Both the position numbers and the translations under genes were made by a program. A DNA stretch of 64,000 nt from G963556115 sp963667375 (GTDB lineage: Bacteria; Planctomycetota; SZUA-567), in NCBI GenBank assembly GCA_963667375.1, contig OY763323.1, positions 1,736,001 to 1,800,000 of the forward strand, in the 5' to 3' direction. The notes under the pieces are model-generated. The model saw only the letters and a program-made list of their open reading frames with translations, had not been told where the DNA came from and made no database searches. Shown here piece by piece: positions 16,458 through 26,300 of the stretch (the first letter of the stretch is position 1; every line of letters begins with the position of its first letter).

Positions 16458-17822
16458 TTGGATAAATTAGAACGTAAACAGCAGCAGATGCTTACCGCCC
16501 CGGTTGAGCGGCTGGTGATAAAACTATCCATTCCTTCAATTATTATCATGCTGATAACCGCTGCATATAATCTTGCAGATACCTATTTTGTCAGTGGTCT
16601 CGGAACCAGTGCTACAGCAGCGATAGGGGTCGTATTCTCACTGATGGGGGTTATTCAGGCTATCGGCTTTTTCTTTGGACATGGTTCAGGAAATTATATT
16701 TCGCGCAAGCTTGGGGCAAAAGAGTTTGCGGATGCTGAAATAATGGCCAGCACCGGGTTCTTTTTTTCAGTTATAGCCGGCGGCCTGCTGGGAGTATTTG
16801 GGCTGATTTTTCTGCATGCACTGCTTCTGCTATTAGGATCATCGGAGACAATGCTGCAGTATGCTCGTGATTACACCACATTTATTCTTATTGCAGCGCC
16901 TTTTATGACTTCGTCCCTGACTTTGAATAATCAGCTCAGGTTTGTCGGCAGCGCTAAATGGGCGATGTACGGGATGGTGTCTGGCGCACTACTCAATATA
17001 GCTCTGGATCCAATATTTATCTATAAATTTGGTCTGGGAGCGTTGGGGGCCGGACTTTCAACCTGTGTCAGTCAGATTATCGGCTTCATGATTCTGCTCT
17101 GGGCTACGCGCAGGGAGGGTAATATTGCTATTCATTTTTATAATTTTAAGCCGTCATTTCAGGCGCTCAAAGAGATGGCACGTGGCGGATCACCATCATT
17201 ATTACGTCAAGCCTGCAATAGTCTGGGAATACTCTGCTTCAATCACGCTGCTGGCGCTTTTGGTGACAGTGCGGTGGCGGCTATATCGATTACCCAGCGG
17301 ATAACAATGTTTGCATATTCGGCTCTTTTGGGATTCGGTCAGGGATTTCAGCCGGTGTGTGGTTTTAACTATGGGGCGAAACGTTATGACAGGGTGATCC
17401 GGGCGTTCTGGTTCGGGGTGAAGATTGTCTCCTCTTGTCTGTTTTTTCTGGCACTCATTGGAGCCGTTTTTGCTCCCCAGATTATTGCATTCTTCAGAGC
17501 AGATGACCCCAAGGTCATTGCCATCGGAACGCTGGCTCTGCGGTTTCAGTGTATTACGGTGCCATTCTGCGGTATGATAATGATGTTCAATATGATGTTG
17601 CAGACAATCGGCGCGACGGCTAAAGCGAGTCTTATCGCTGTCAGCCGTTCAGGTCTTTTTCTGATTCCAGCAATTATTCTCATGAAAGCGGCATTTGGTC
17701 TGGGCGGAATTGAAGCTGCTCAGGCGGTAACCGATATCCTTTCGATAGCCCTCACTTTCCCGATTGGTTTCGGGACTCTCAGAAGTATGAAGAATGAACC
17801 TGTGTTATCTTCTGCTGCCTGA
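16458..17822 (+). CDS. MATE family efflux transporter
   Basis: 454 residues from TTG 16458 (AAAGG 14 bases before it); ATG 16488 is the alternative and would remove ten residues. It exports drugs or metabolites across the inner membrane in exchange for Na+ or H+. Twelve hydrophobic segments form two MatE repeats (about 14-175 and 235-400). Typical features are LVIKLSIPSIIIMLITAAYNLADTYFV at the N-terminus, FGHGSGNYISRKLGAKEFADAE, and the second-half FNHAAGAFGDSAVAAISITQR with QGFQPVCGFNYGAKRYDRV. Length and topology are normal. It follows the MarR gene in the same direction but after 290 bases that look like decayed sequence, so it probably has its own promoter. Confidence 0.9.
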   Translation: MDKLERKQQQMLTAPVERLVIKLSIPSIIIMLITAAYNLADTYFVSGLGTSATAAIGVVFSLMGVIQAIGFFFGHGSGNYISRKLGAKEFADAEIMASTGFFFSVIAGGLLGVFGLIFLHALLLLLGSSETMLQYARDYTTFILIAAPFMTSSLTLNNQLRFVGSAKWAMYGMVSGALLNIALDPIFIYKFGLGALGAGLSTCVSQIIGFMILLWATRREGNIAIHFYNFKPSFQALKEMARGGSPSLLRQACNSLGILCFNHAAGAFGDSAVAAISITQRITMFAYSALLGFGQGFQPVCGFNYGAKRYDRVIRAFWFGVKIVSSCLFFLALIGAVFAPQIIAFFRADDPKVIAIGTLALRFQCITVPFCGMIMMFNMMLQTIGATAKASLIAVSRSGLFLIPAIILMKAAFGLGGIEAAQAVTDILSIALTFPIGFGTLRSMKNEPVLSSAA

Positions 17823-18176
17823 ATTCTTTTTAGGCTTTATTTTTCGTAAAATAACGCTAATTTTACGGTTAGATTTTCTGTAAGTTTTAAGCTCTAATGA
17901 ATAAGGTGTTATTATTCATAAGTATTATAATTTATAGAAAGTTCTGAGTTAAGGGTTTAGTATCAGCTTCCAAGCAGGAATTTTCAATAATAATTTACTC
18001 TTAATTTACATTAATTTACTATTTGCTGAAATAGTTTTTTTTGTGTATACTGTATAATGTTAGTTTTAATATGGCTTATTCGGTATATTTGTCCTCAAAT
18101 AAAGCTGGATATGATTTTAACAGGGCAGTGGGTGTTTAGGTGATTTTATTGGTGTTTATTAGCAGGAAGGCTGGTT
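17823..18176. other. Intergenic region
   Basis: 354 AT-rich bases without a supported gene. It carries the upstream region of the secreted protein gene; the RBS AGGAAGG is at 18163-18169. No clear terminator for the MATE gene is visible. Confidence 0.4.
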
Positions 18177-18653
18177 GTGTTGCGAGATCTAACTTTTTCA
18201 CGGATTATGTTTGCGGCAATGGCTTTGGGGTTTGTTGCCGGGTCAGCTTTTGCGCTTATGCCGCCGGAGGTTTATGTAAAAGCTATTGAAAGTTCTCCAA
18301 TCAAGGTTATAGCCAGAGTAAAATCGGTGAAGATCAGTGAGGAGAGTAAATATTATATTGAGAAGAAGGTTGAATTTGTCCTGATCAAGTCATATGGGCC
18401 GGTAAAACCCGCCAACGTTTTTTACGGAAGTTGTAAGAGTTCTACAACAGAGACAATTGTCGGGGGAACTATTTTTTATTATCCTAATGTTGGTGATGAA
18501 GTCTTTGTGACTCTTGATGGCGTTGGTGATGGTGATGATTCAGGGTATATTACAAGTTATACTCCTGTGACGGATGAACTTAAAAATATTCTGGATAATG
18601 CTGGTCTTTATGGGCTTGAGTATGGTATCGGTAAAGTTAGTGTGAAATTTTAA
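18177..18653 (+). CDS. Small secreted protein, unknown function
   Basis: 158 residues from GTG 18177, which has AGGAAGG about 8 bases upstream. Residues 1-26 are a signal peptide ending AGSAFA, so the mature protein begins near LMPPEVY and should be periplasmic or exported. The mature part is beta-rich (IKVIARVKSVKISEE, KVEFVLIKSYGPVKP, GGTIFYYPNVGDEVFVTLDG), a layout seen in small secreted beta-barrel or OB-like domains. A DGVGDGDDSG loop is acidic and might bind Ca2+. I do not recognise the family. It is a single-gene unit ending in a strong bidirectional terminator. Confidence 0.7.
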   Translation: MLRDLTFSRIMFAAMALGFVAGSAFALMPPEVYVKAIESSPIKVIARVKSVKISEESKYYIEKKVEFVLIKSYGPVKPANVFYGSCKSSTTETIVGGTIFYYPNVGDEVFVTLDGVGDGDDSGYITSYTPVTDELKNILDNAGLYGLEYGIGKVSVKF

Positions 18654-18747
18654 CCGGTGTTATCAGAGTTTAAATATAATATAGTTTTCATCCCGGGTGC
18701 TTTTATGTTTGTATTCTCTCTTTTCCTGGAGTGCTTGGGGGAATAAG

Positions 18748-18788
18748 TTAAAGCGTATTCATTTCAGTATGAATACGCTTTAATTTTA
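18748..18788. terminator. Bidirectional terminator between secreted protein gene and flgM
   Basis: A perfect 15-base stem (TTAAAGCGTATTCAT and its complement) with loop TTCAGT, flanked by T-rich sequence on the + side and by A's that act as T's on the - strand. It serves both convergent units. Confidence 0.85.
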
Positions 18789-18818
18789 TAAATGTTAATG
18801 TTAAGGAAGAAAGCTGTA

Positions 18819-19094
18819 TTAAAAGTTTTTCAGTGCTTCATCTAGAGCATTATCCAAAGCTTTGTCAAGTTTATCAGCTGTAAGATAGGTACCGTCCTTT
18901 ATCTGCTGACGCACCTCCATAATTTTATCTAACCGTAACTGTTCGGCGCCTCTTACTGTCATTACATCTTTGGATATATTTACCGTGTCGGATTCACGGA
19001 GTGATGAGTTCTGCTGGAATTCGTAGAGCTTTCTGGCTTTACGTGCAGGGGTGTTACCCATCATGCTGTTTATTGCTGAAATGTTATTATCCAT
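18819..19094 (-). CDS. flgM: Anti-sigma-28 factor FlgM
   Basis: 91 residues. FlgM binds sigma-28 and keeps it inactive until the flagellar hook is complete, when FlgM is secreted. The N-terminal half is disordered-looking (MDNNISAINSMMGNTPARKAR); the C-terminal half holds the sigma-binding helices with DTVNISKDVMTVRGAEQLR, then RLDKIMEVRQQIKDGTYLTADKLDKAL, close to the family signature (R...I..G.Y......A..). GGAGAG is about 9 bases before the ATG. It lies 154 bases downstream of fliA on the same strand. No structural flagellar gene is in the window, so motility can only be inferred. Confidence 0.88.
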   Translation of the reverse strand: MDNNISAINSMMGNTPARKARKLYEFQQNSSLRESDTVNISKDVMTVRGAEQLRLDKIMEVRQQIKDGTYLTADKLDKALDNALDEALKNF

Positions 19095-19248
19095 ATTGTG
19101 CTCTCTCCTTATCCCGGTCGGTAACCGTATCTAAGATTATGCAGCTTATCTTATAACAGTATACACTTTAAGTGGTTATTTTGCAACTAATAAATCCGAA
19201 CAAAGTTGATTTTCGCTGTATTATTTATCGGCTGTAAATTATGAAACC

Positions 19249-19995
19249 TTATAGGTAAATTCCTCTTTGTTCTAATTTTTTTCTTATCTTGGTCGTCATG
19301 GCGGAATGAATCTGGCATACTCTGCTCTCTGAAACATTCATTATCCGACCTATTTCTTTTAGTGTTAGCTCTTCCTGGTAGTAAAGAACTACCATCAGCT
19401 GCTCTTTATCATCCAGAAGATCATAAATTAGCTCAATTATCTCTTCAGTCTCAATATTATAGCCAGGTTCATTGGTCTTCTTCTTATTGGCTAATACATC
19501 AGCAAAGGTGTGATTGTCATTCTCCGAGGCATCATTGATGCGTATCATCCTTGATGCCTGTTCGCCGATCTCGGCATCCCAGAATTCATCCAGGGTAAGC
19601 CCAGCATGTTCGGCTATCGTTTCTGAAGTTAATTCTCCGCCTGTACTGCGTATTTCCTGTTCAGCCTTGTTTATTCTGCTGACCCGGTCACGGGTAACAC
19701 GCCCAAGTGTGTCATGATTACGTAGCTCGTCTATAATTGATCCGCGAATTCTGGTAAGAGCGTAGGTTGTGAATTTTGCTTCACGGGTTTCATCATAACG
19801 CTTAATAGCTGACAACAGCCCCATGCAACCAGCAGAGTAGAGGTCTTCTCGATCGACATAGGATGGAACATTGACAGACATCCGACCAACTGTAACCTTG
19901 ACCATAGGAAGGTACGCTTCTACCAGTTCTTCATAAGCCTTTCTATCACCTTCTCGGTATAGTTTCCAGAGTTCGGCGTTGTCATCATCGGTCAT
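19249..19995 (-). CDS. fliA: RNA polymerase sigma-28 factor, FliA/WhiG family
   Basis: 248 residues. Directs RNA polymerase to flagellar and chemotaxis promoters. Sigma region 2 spans about 8-95 with YLPMVKVTVGRMSVNVPSYV, the DLYSAGCMGLLSAIKRYDE core and KFTTYALTRIRGSIIDELR, characteristic of FliA. Region 3 follows (RVTRDRVSRINKAEQEI), and region 4 ends the protein (LTLKEIGRIMNVSESRVCQIHSAM). Length is normal. flgM follows downstream on the same strand, so sigma factor and anti-sigma factor are co-encoded. The upstream 330 bases carry its promoter and, further left, the terminator of the next gene. A chemoreceptor at 53867 is a possible member of its regulon, but no sigma-28 promoter is visible there. 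Confidence 0.95.
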   Translation of the reverse strand: MTDDDNAELWKLYREGDRKAYEELVEAYLPMVKVTVGRMSVNVPSYVDREDLYSAGCMGLLSAIKRYDETREAKFTTYALTRIRGSIIDELRNHDTLGRVTRDRVSRINKAEQEIRSTGGELTSETIAEHAGLTLDEFWDAEIGEQASRMIRINDASENDNHTFADVLANKKKTNEPGYNIETEEIIELIYDLLDDKEQLMVVLYYQEELTLKEIGRIMNVSESRVCQIHSAMTTKIRKKLEQRGIYL

Positions 19996-20270
19996 TTGAA
20001 ATCCTGCTATCTAAAATATAACCTTGCAGCTTGCTATGTTATATTTATTAATATGAATAAATCGAATAATTCTGACAATTATCAGCATCTGATTCTAATT
20101 AAATAACAATTCGCTAGATTATATCGAAAAGATTCGAGTTCTTGTATAATTAAATTGCTCTGAAAAGGTACTTTGATTTAAAAAAAGTAGTTTTTTCCGG
20201 TTATGGCTGAAAAGTAATAATTTTTTCCTGCAATATAATGTATTATATCAGATGTTAATGAAAATACGAG
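19996..20270. other. Intergenic region upstream of fliA
   Basis: AT-rich, with no supported gene. It should hold the fliA promoter on the - strand; no clean pair of boxes stands out. Confidence 0.4.
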
Positions 20271-20305
20271 AAAAAAACTCTCAAGGAAACCTTGAGAGTT
20301 TTTTA
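20271..20305 (-). terminator. Terminator of the PEP-CTERM gene
   Basis: An 11-base stem AACTCTCAAGG / CCTTGAGAGTT with a three-base loop, followed on the - strand by seven T's. Confidence 0.85.
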
Positions 20306-20324
20306 AATGCAAATTTAAAGGACA

Positions 20325-21107
20325 TTATCCGAGTAAGCTGTTTCGGCGATAAAATTTAACAGCTGTAAGACCAAGAGCGGCAAGTATCATAAGTGCCCAT
20401 TCTGCAGGTTCAGGAACTGCACCTGTTGAACCAGAGCCAGTAGTCTCAAAGCTCAGTGTCCAGCCTTCAATAACTGTGGCATCGGTTGAATAGTTATCAA
20501 AAGCTAGTAGTGTCCAGGTGCCGTTGGCAGAGATATCATCAAAAGCTGACAGCAGGTTTTCTTCTGCAAAATTGTCAGGATCACCGAAGAAGCCTTCAGC
20601 AATCGGATCTACTACTGCATATTCACCGGTACGGAGGTAGAAAGGCTGAATATCATAGTCAGAAAGCTGATATGAGCCTTCTTCGATATTCTTATTTTCA
20701 TTTTGTGCCTGATTGAAGCTGTTGGAAAGCGCAATCTGACTGTCCGCCTCATCATCAAAGGTGATATCAACTGTTGGAACATATGAATTTTCATTTGCTC
20801 CACCAGCGTTGGCGGCGAGAACAACAGCGGTGTTATTAGGACCGACTAGCACCAGAACCATATCTATAAAAGCTTTTGAAGTGACGCCGTCAAGTGTTAC
20901 ATTAAGATCGGTAATAGTACCGGTAGTTCCTGTGACATTAATGGTGCTGCTGACAACATCGCTAGCAGTTCCGCCGGTGCTCCACCAGCCACTGTGATTG
21001 TATTCAGGTACGTCTATTTCACTGGAATTACTGAAGGTGTAGCTTTCTGCATGAGCAGTGGTTATGACTGCAATCATTAGAAAGAGGATAGCAAGTAATT
21101 TATTCAT
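20325..21107 (-). CDS. PEP-CTERM sorted protein with proprotein-convertase P-domain
   Basis: 260 residues. Signal peptide 1-20 (MNKLLAILFLMIAVITTAHA). The body is a P-domain-like beta sandwich: INVTGTTGTITDLNVTLDGV, FIDMVLVLVGPNNTAVVLAA and the closing NGTWTLLAFDNYSTDATVIEGWTLSFE. C-terminal 30 residues are a PEP-CTERM sorting tail: VPEPAEWA, a hydrophobic helix and the basic FYRRNSLLG. The tail is recognised by an exosortase, which anchors or releases the protein at the cell surface. P-domains usually follow a subtilisin protease, but no protease is present here, so it is probably a stand-alone surface or adhesion module. The exosortase gene lies 370 bases upstream on the same strand. Confidence 0.88.
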   Translation of the reverse strand: MNKLLAILFLMIAVITTAHAESYTFSNSSEIDVPEYNHSGWWSTGGTASDVVSSTINVTGTTGTITDLNVTLDGVTSKAFIDMVLVLVGPNNTAVVLAANAGGANENSYVPTVDITFDDEADSQIALSNSFNQAQNENKNIEEGSYQLSDYDIQPFYLRTGEYAVVDPIAEGFFGDPDNFAEENLLSAFDDISANGTWTLLAFDNYSTDATVIEGWTLSFETTGSGSTGAVPEPAEWALMILAALGLTAVKFYRRNSLLG

Positions 21108-21475
21108 AATTTAACTCCAATTCCGATAATGCGGGTGAATGTTAATTGGTACTTGGTAACAAAATACCTACACAGTATAACATTGTCTGTTATATTTTGT
21201 AAAGTTAAAAATTAATTTTCTTGCAGAAAAGTAAAAAAAATATTAACTTTATAAGTGCTTTGTTTTAAATAAGTTGTGGATTCTTTATTGCATTTGTAGC
21301 ATAATATTCCCTGATATTTTTTGTCTAATGGACTTTTGTTATTGCATATAAAAAAGGATTGTCTTTAGTGCTTGTAAAGAAAATATACTTTTGTGTAAAT
21401 TATATGTTGTCCGTTGGGATTAATCAGTGTCGGGTGATATCTTCTATTGTAGGTAATTTGTTGGTATTGAAATGT
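21108..21475. other. Intergenic region between PEP-CTERM gene and exosortase gene
   Basis: 368 AT-rich bases with no supported gene. It separates the PEP-CTERM gene from the exosortase gene upstream and presumably holds the promoter of the former. No hairpin terminator for the exosortase unit is seen. Confidence 0.4.
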
Positions 21476-23278
21476 TTATTGAAATTTACTGGCGGTTGCG
21501 GTGGAAGTGTTATCTGCTTCTATAGTTTTTAAATCTGGTAGTAGAGGTGATGACAGATGCTGTGCGAACTGCAGTGCTGAGTCACGGGAGCTGGAGAAAA
21601 TACGAACGGTTGCCCAGTTTCTGGGTGTTCCGCTTAGGATCTGTGCAATGCTGCTGAGCATCATCTGTGAATAGTTGCTTTCATCTCTGCCTTGAGTACT
21701 GAAATAATATAGCAGATATTTCTTTCGGTTTTTTTTTGTCAATGTCAGGATAATACCGGTATGTGCCGGTATGGTGTCAATGGTTACTGCCGAACGTGAA
21801 ATAATCTCCCAGCCTGCTCCACTCTGACAGAATTCAGGAGGGTGATTCTTATGCCGGTCTCCGGCTGAAAAGGTAATGAGCAACTCTACAGGTGGAAGTT
21901 CTTTGTCAGCTATTGACCGGTAATTTCGGTACAGGATATTATGTTGTCCGAAGTAGGCTATATCATTTTTAGAAAGTGGAATATCGGTACCTATCCAGTT
22001 ATGCAGATAGTATGGCAGGTTATAGCCGGGATGCACTCTGTCATCCTGACGCTTGGTTAGCGGTGAAAGCGCTGATCCGGCTGGAAAGATAAGCGCTACG
22101 GTAAGGGCAAGGATTGCGCTGTAAAATATAAAATTGTTTAGACTGTGCTGCCGGTTAACGGCTGCTGTGCAGGCAGGTTGCATTGGCAATAAAGGTTTAA
22201 AGTGTCTAACAGTATAGTATATAAGCTGCTGTATGCTGGCTACTGCTAGCAGGAGGAGGAAACGTGCGGTTTCAGGGTTCAGGTCTGTTGTCGGGATTAA
22301 ATCACGCAGTCTCAGGGAGATTCGTGGAAATCCCAGCAAGGGCAGAGACAGCAGCGGTAGAGTCAGAAGTGCCTGACGCAGCGGGAAAAGCCGGAGAAGC
22401 AAAGCCGCTGCAAGGATAAGCAGCCCGATGCCGCTGAGTATTATTACTCCAAGAATATGTGAAACTACTCCGCAGAGGAGACCAAGTATAATGCAGAGTT
22501 TTATCATAAACTCGGCAGCTGATTCTGAGTTTGGTCTCACTTTCGTTTCATGCTGCTGCTTATACCGCTGCAGCAGGATTAATAGCGCCGGGATAATATA
22601 GAATAAGACACCAAGACGGTTTGAACTGTCCCAGACGGTGCCCAGCCAGCTTGCAAACTGGTCATGTATGAACGGTAGATAAAGTATGATAAGAATCAGT
22701 ATTGTCAGTAGTATGCGGTAGCTGGTTGCAAGCCGAAATTTTATTGGACTGGAGTCCGCTTTTCTACTCAGCTTAAAGCAGATAAGGCAGAACAGGGTGA
22801 AGGCGGTGATAAATGTTAGAATACCGATAATATTGTGAAGCGTACCTTCGGGAATGGCAGCACCCCTTTCAATTCCAAGCAGCACCAGGATTGTGACTCG
22901 AATTCCATTTGCAAATATGGCGATAGCCGCTGCGAGCAGGATGGTTTCTGCTCTTTGTATGCGGCTCAGTCCACTCCAGCTCAGACTCAGGAAGATTCCG
23001 CTGCCCAGCATAATTTTAAGGATGGTCGAGCCGCTGCAGGCGGCAATAACCTCAAAACGCAGTTCGTCACGGAATAGAACATTACCTTGACGTTCAATTG
23101 CTATATTGAATAATGTCAGAAGTTTCTCGGCAATCACAGATGACAGCAGCCGCAGTTCATTGGCCAGGAAATCATCAATATAGAGGGTGTATACTACCCA
23201 GAAGAGTCCGGCTATAATAACTGCTTTGAGCAGTGAGTCATTGTTCGGTGCATTTTTGGCGGTTTTATTTTTCTGCAT
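21476..23278 (-). CDS. Exosortase fused to an EpsI-like C-terminal domain
   Basis: 600 residues. Membrane transpeptidase-like enzyme that processes PEP-CTERM proteins. The exosortase part occupies roughly the first 170 residues, with catalytic Cys81 in AACSGSTILK, Arg127 in NGIRVTILVL and His148 in LHNIIGIL. A long membrane region follows (about 8 further hydrophobic segments, to ~400). The C-terminal soluble part (about 420-580) carries the EpsI pattern: LPYYLHNWIGTDI and HKNHPPEFCQSGAGWEI. EpsI is normally a separate partner or a fused domain in exosortase loci. Start MQKNKTAKNA lies 33 bases after the TPR gene, so both are one transcript. All three catalytic residues are present. Which exosortase subfamily it belongs to I cannot tell. 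Confidence 0.88.
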   Translation of the reverse strand: MQKNKTAKNAPNNDSLLKAVIIAGLFWVVYTLYIDDFLANELRLLSSVIAEKLLTLFNIAIERQGNVLFRDELRFEVIAACSGSTILKIMLGSGIFLSLSWSGLSRIQRAETILLAAAIAIFANGIRVTILVLLGIERGAAIPEGTLHNIIGILTFITAFTLFCLICFKLSRKADSSPIKFRLATSYRILLTILILIILYLPFIHDQFASWLGTVWDSSNRLGVLFYIIPALLILLQRYKQQHETKVRPNSESAAEFMIKLCIILGLLCGVVSHILGVIILSGIGLLILAAALLLRLFPLRQALLTLPLLSLPLLGFPRISLRLRDLIPTTDLNPETARFLLLLAVASIQQLIYYTVRHFKPLLPMQPACTAAVNRQHSLNNFIFYSAILALTVALIFPAGSALSPLTKRQDDRVHPGYNLPYYLHNWIGTDIPLSKNDIAYFGQHNILYRNYRSIADKELPPVELLITFSAGDRHKNHPPEFCQSGAGWEIISRSAVTIDTIPAHTGIILTLTKKNRKKYLLYYFSTQGRDESNYSQMMLSSIAQILSGTPRNWATVRIFSSSRDSALQFAQHLSSPLLPDLKTIEADNTSTATASKFQ

Positions 23279-23311
23279 GAGCTGGTGTTATTGCCCTTCA
23301 CGGTTGTTAAT

Positions 23312-26300
23312 TCACGGGTTCGGGGTTTTTGAAGGTGATGGATCATTAGATCTGGATTCATTTTTCGGGGAAGTTGTAACGGCATCTTTGGTTGTTTTAT
23401 TCTCCGCGGCAAGATTAGCGCGTGCTGTGGTCAGCATTTCACTCAGGCCGGTGTTGTTTCTAAAGGCTTCGGGATAGCTTTTCTGCAGCTCGAGGGTATT
23501 TTCCCACTTGCCGAAGAAATTGAAAACCATGGCGGCTGTATTGACGGCCTTGGAATCACCGTTGAGTACCTGAGGCAGATCTTGCGCCGCCTGTAACAGC
23601 AGTTCTTTAATTTCTTCGGTAACCTGCTGACCTGAGTTTACCGTGGCGTTGGCGAAGTTGTTGAGAATTATAGGGTTCTTTGGCTGTTTTTTGAAAGCTT
23701 CAAGATAAGCTGTGGCCGATATATCCCAGCGCTGCATTCTGTCTGCGAGAATTCCGAACGAGAAGAGTTCATTGGGTTTAAGTTTGCCGCTTTCAAGCTC
23801 TGCTTTTACTTTTGTATCTTGATGCATAAGCAGTTCTGCTTCAAGTTTTAAGACCGTTGCCGCCTCCTGTCCGGCAATTGTGTCCAGCAGTTCTATGGCT
23901 TCCTGACGCAGATCATCAGCTTTACGTCCATCAGCAAAATCACTTAGTGATGTGTCCTGCTTGGTTTCTGCGGAGTTGTTGAGCTCGCTCATGGCTCTAC
24001 TGAAGACTATATCGGAGGTCAGATTCATTACTTCCTGATCAAGATCTTCTGCTTCTTCGGCAGAGGCCGCTTCGGTTATTTTTTCTTCCTGTTTGAGTTC
24101 TTTTTCCAGTACGGTATCGCGGTCAAGCTGTTTACTCAACTCGATAAGCGCAATCGCGCGCTGCATGGTGATAAAAGGATCATTCCGTAGTATCTTGAGC
24201 GCTTTTTCAGAGGCTTGAGCCGCTTTGATAAATTCTCTGCCGGTAATATAGGAACTGGTAAGTATCTCCATAGCGGTGATATTTTGGGGGTCCAGGCTGA
24301 GTACTTTGATCGCAAGATTAGCCGCATCTCTGGCCTTTCCGTTTGCCAGCAGCAGTTGTGACATTATGGTGTTTGCCCGGATATTATCAGGGTTACGGTC
24401 GATAATCCGTTCCACTGTTTTAAGAGCTTCCTGGTTTTTGCCCATGCCGTTGAGTATCAGAGCCAGATTTATGCCTACTTCCACATTATTGGGGTTGTCA
24501 TTAAGAATAGGTTCCAGTTCCTCGCGGGCTTCCTGGAGTTTACCGCTGCCGGCAAGTACGGTGGCATAGAGGGTGCGATCCTGAGTTGGTATTGTCTTCA
24601 GACTCTGCAGAATTTTCAGCGCTTCGGGATTTTTATTCATAGTACTGAGAATCCGGGCTTTCAGAACTGCTTTTGCTGTGGATTCAGTTTTGATATTATC
24701 CAGAGTCATCAAGGCTTTTTCCGGATTGTCGGCACGTAATTCCAGGTATGAACGGCGCAGTAGAGCTTGATTTTTAAGGGTATCTGTTGCTGAAGACGTA
24801 AGTAAGCGCTGCAGTTCCTCTTCAGCGCCTCTAATGTCTCCCTGCTGCAGGCGGATGTCAGAGAGCAGCAGGTAAAGTTCCGGATTGTTTGAAGTATGTT
24901 TTTCCAGAGTATTTACTACGAGTGAGGTTGTTGTTTTGTCCTTCAGCTGTAGTGCCAGCCGCCCAAGATTCAGGAGTAAATCTCTGGTAATATAACCTCG
25001 TTTGAGCAGATTAATCATTATGCCTTCACTTCGCTGGGGTTCGCCGCTGGCCAGAAGAGCTTTACTGCGCATGAACTGTACCATCGGACTGCGGGCAAGA
25101 ATAATACTGTCGGCGCTGAGTTTGTCGAATATTACCAGTGCTTCCTGATATTTGCCTTCCCGTGTAAGGTTGTCTGCCGCTGTCAGTTCGATAACCGGAT
25201 TATCACGGAGTAACTCCGTGGCTATGGTGAAGTCTTTATTTCTAGCGGGATCCAGATCGGGCTGTTTTATCGCGGCAAGGAGGTATTTTCCAAAGTAGCG
25301 TTCACCTTCAAGCCAGCGTTTGGGACCTGCTGCCAGCTGCTGAAGCTGGTCTATCGCGGAATCGTTCTGTTCGGAAGCAGCAATCAGGAGCAGGATGATG
25401 CGTGACTGATGCGCTGTCTGATTATAATCTGGAAGTTTCAGACAATCTGGAAACTCTTTGACAAGCTGTTCCGCTTTCTTTAGAAACTCTTCGGGTGTTG
25501 CCAGTGCTGCGTCTGGGGAGTTTTCAGCATTATTGTAGTTGCTGCAGAATTTGTTTAGAGCAGCTGTTATCTCTTCAAGGAAACGTTGTCTGTTGAATCG
25601 GTCAAAACCAGCGCTGCTTTTTTTGAGTAATTCCCTAAATTGTGAAGTGGTGTTTTTCAGGAGGTTTCTGGTGAGCTCGCTGTCGCTGCTATTCAAGACT
25701 TTTGCCAGAATTTCAGCGGATGAAATATCGGTTAGCGCAAAGAGTCTTGGAAATTCAATAGTTCTAAGTATCTCCTTACTCTCACGGTTTTTACCATAAA
25801 AGTAGAGATTTTGACCATAGCGTTCGGTGACTTCAGCGGTATCCATGCCCTGCTGTTGTGCCTGAGTAAAGAGATACTGTGCTTTTGACATATCATCCAG
25901 TGCAAAGTAAAGTTCTGAGAGTATTATATAACAGGATGAATTCATGGTGCCGGCGCGGTTGATTTTTTCGAGAATTTGTAGCGCTTCCTCAGGTTGTTTC
26001 AACCGTAGCAGGATCCTGGCATAAAATTCCGCATAAATTCCCTGCGGGTGTTTATCAACCAGCTCTTTGAGAAGCTTTGCTGCTTCTGGGAGCTGTTCCC
26101 GCTGATATTTGAGCAGAGCTGACAACTCCAGTCTCGCCTGTTCGTCGGTTAACTGATTGGCCATGCTTTCAAATTTTGCCATTTTTTCTTTTTTGGGCAG
26201 TGGTGAGGTTGCTATCAAATTAAGAAAAACCAGGGGCTCTTTCTTTCCTGTTTCCCATGCCTTATCGATGTAGGTGTAGGCCAGTTCATTTTTACCCAGT

